This document shows, piece by piece, positions 13,319 through 13,525 of a DNA stretch of 13,525 bases; within the stretch, counting starts at the first letter, position 1, and each line of letters starts with the position of its first letter. Source of the stretch: DATHGT01 sp035317605 (lineage in GTDB: Bacteria; Methylomirabilota; Methylomirabilia; Rokubacteriales; CSP1-6); assembly GCA_035317605.1 (NCBI GenBank), contig DATHGT010000379.1, positions 1-13,525 of the forward strand. Direction: 5' to 3'. The notes beneath the pieces were generated by a model that searched no databases, was not told the origin of the DNA, and worked only from the letters and a program-made list of their open reading frames with translations. The position numbers and the translations under genes are program-made.

Positions 13319-13525
13319 TCACCGGAACGCCGGCATGACGTCGGCGGCGAAGCGGCGCATCGATTTCAGGATCACGTCCTGCGAGAGGTCGCCGAACGAG
13401 AAGCTGCAGTTGAAGTGGTCGATGTGCATGATTTCCTGCAGCCGGCGGATCTGGCGCACGCAGGTGTCGGGCGTGCCGATGACCGAGAAGCCGTCCAGGA
13501 ACTCTTCGATCGTCGGCTCGTTGGC
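13319..13525 (-). CDS. C-terminal part of a second LLM-class flavin-dependent oxidoreductase (partial)
   Basis: The last 68 residues and TGA stop of a protein whose start lies beyond the window edge. The residues ANEPTIEEFLDGF followed by VIGTPDTCVRQIRRLQ (about 15-30 of the visible part) and a closing helix with MRRFAADVMPAF match the C-terminal end of long luciferase-like monooxygenases, where a G-T/S-P-x-x-V/C segment precedes the last helices. Six consecutive decades of sensible codons and a proper stop support coding. It is upstream of, and on the same strand as, the 12356-13267 enzyme, so the two probably form one operon. The cofactor and substrate are not readable from this fragment. 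Confidence 0.8.
   Translation of the reverse strand, partial: ANEPTIEEFLDGFSVIGTPDTCVRQIRRLQEIMHIDHFNCSFSFGDLSQDVILKSMRRFAADVMPAFR

Overview
The window is a GC-rich, densely coded bacterial segment. An outer-membrane efflux channel, a lipoprotein adaptor and several Sec-type signal peptides point to a diderm. One gene of the futalosine menaquinone route (mqnD) and two luciferase-like flavin/F420 oxidoreductases fit an environmental soil or groundwater lineage of the Rokubacteria/Methylomirabilota type. That placement is a guess from style and gene content; there is no rRNA or other marker gene here. I see no tRNA, rRNA, CRISPR array, transposase or phage gene.

Layout. Bases 1-141 carry no gene: they hold a perfect 36-bp inverted repeat enclosing a 12-bp hairpin that looks like a two-way terminator. 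Bases 142-1945 (minus strand) are a three-gene cluster: a short secreted protein of unknown function, a PHP-domain phosphoesterase and mqnD. Bases 2006-8179 (minus strand) are a heavy-metal RND efflux operon in the order outer-membrane channel, lipoprotein adaptor, CzcA-type pump, and a secreted protein with a carboxypeptidase-regulatory-like fold. Each of these four genes overlaps the next by exactly four bases (ATGA or GTGA), so they are probably translationally coupled. Upstream on the same strand (8228-9150) lie a one-helix membrane protein and a stand-alone cyclic-nucleotide-binding-domain protein, which may be the regulatory head of the same transcription unit.

From 9222 the plus strand starts: a near-consensus sigma-54 promoter, a 57-residue protein with C-x2-C and H-x2-C motifs, then two genes joined by an ATGA overlap. 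These are an isocitrate/isopropylmalate-type beta-decarboxylating dehydrogenase (9514-10584) and an unusual thiamine-diphosphate enzyme (10581-12326). They probably act consecutively on a 2-hydroxy/2-keto acid that I cannot name. They converge on two minus-strand luciferase-like oxidoreductases (12356-13267, and a partial one at 13319-13525).

The items I consider most worth following are the edge palindrome, the sigma-54 promoter in front of the mini-protein, the fourth secreted member of the RND operon, the atypical ThDP enzyme paired with the dehydrogenase, and a recurring arrangement that suggests leaderless mRNAs: a -10-like hexamer 6-7 nt from the start codon with no ribosome-binding site.
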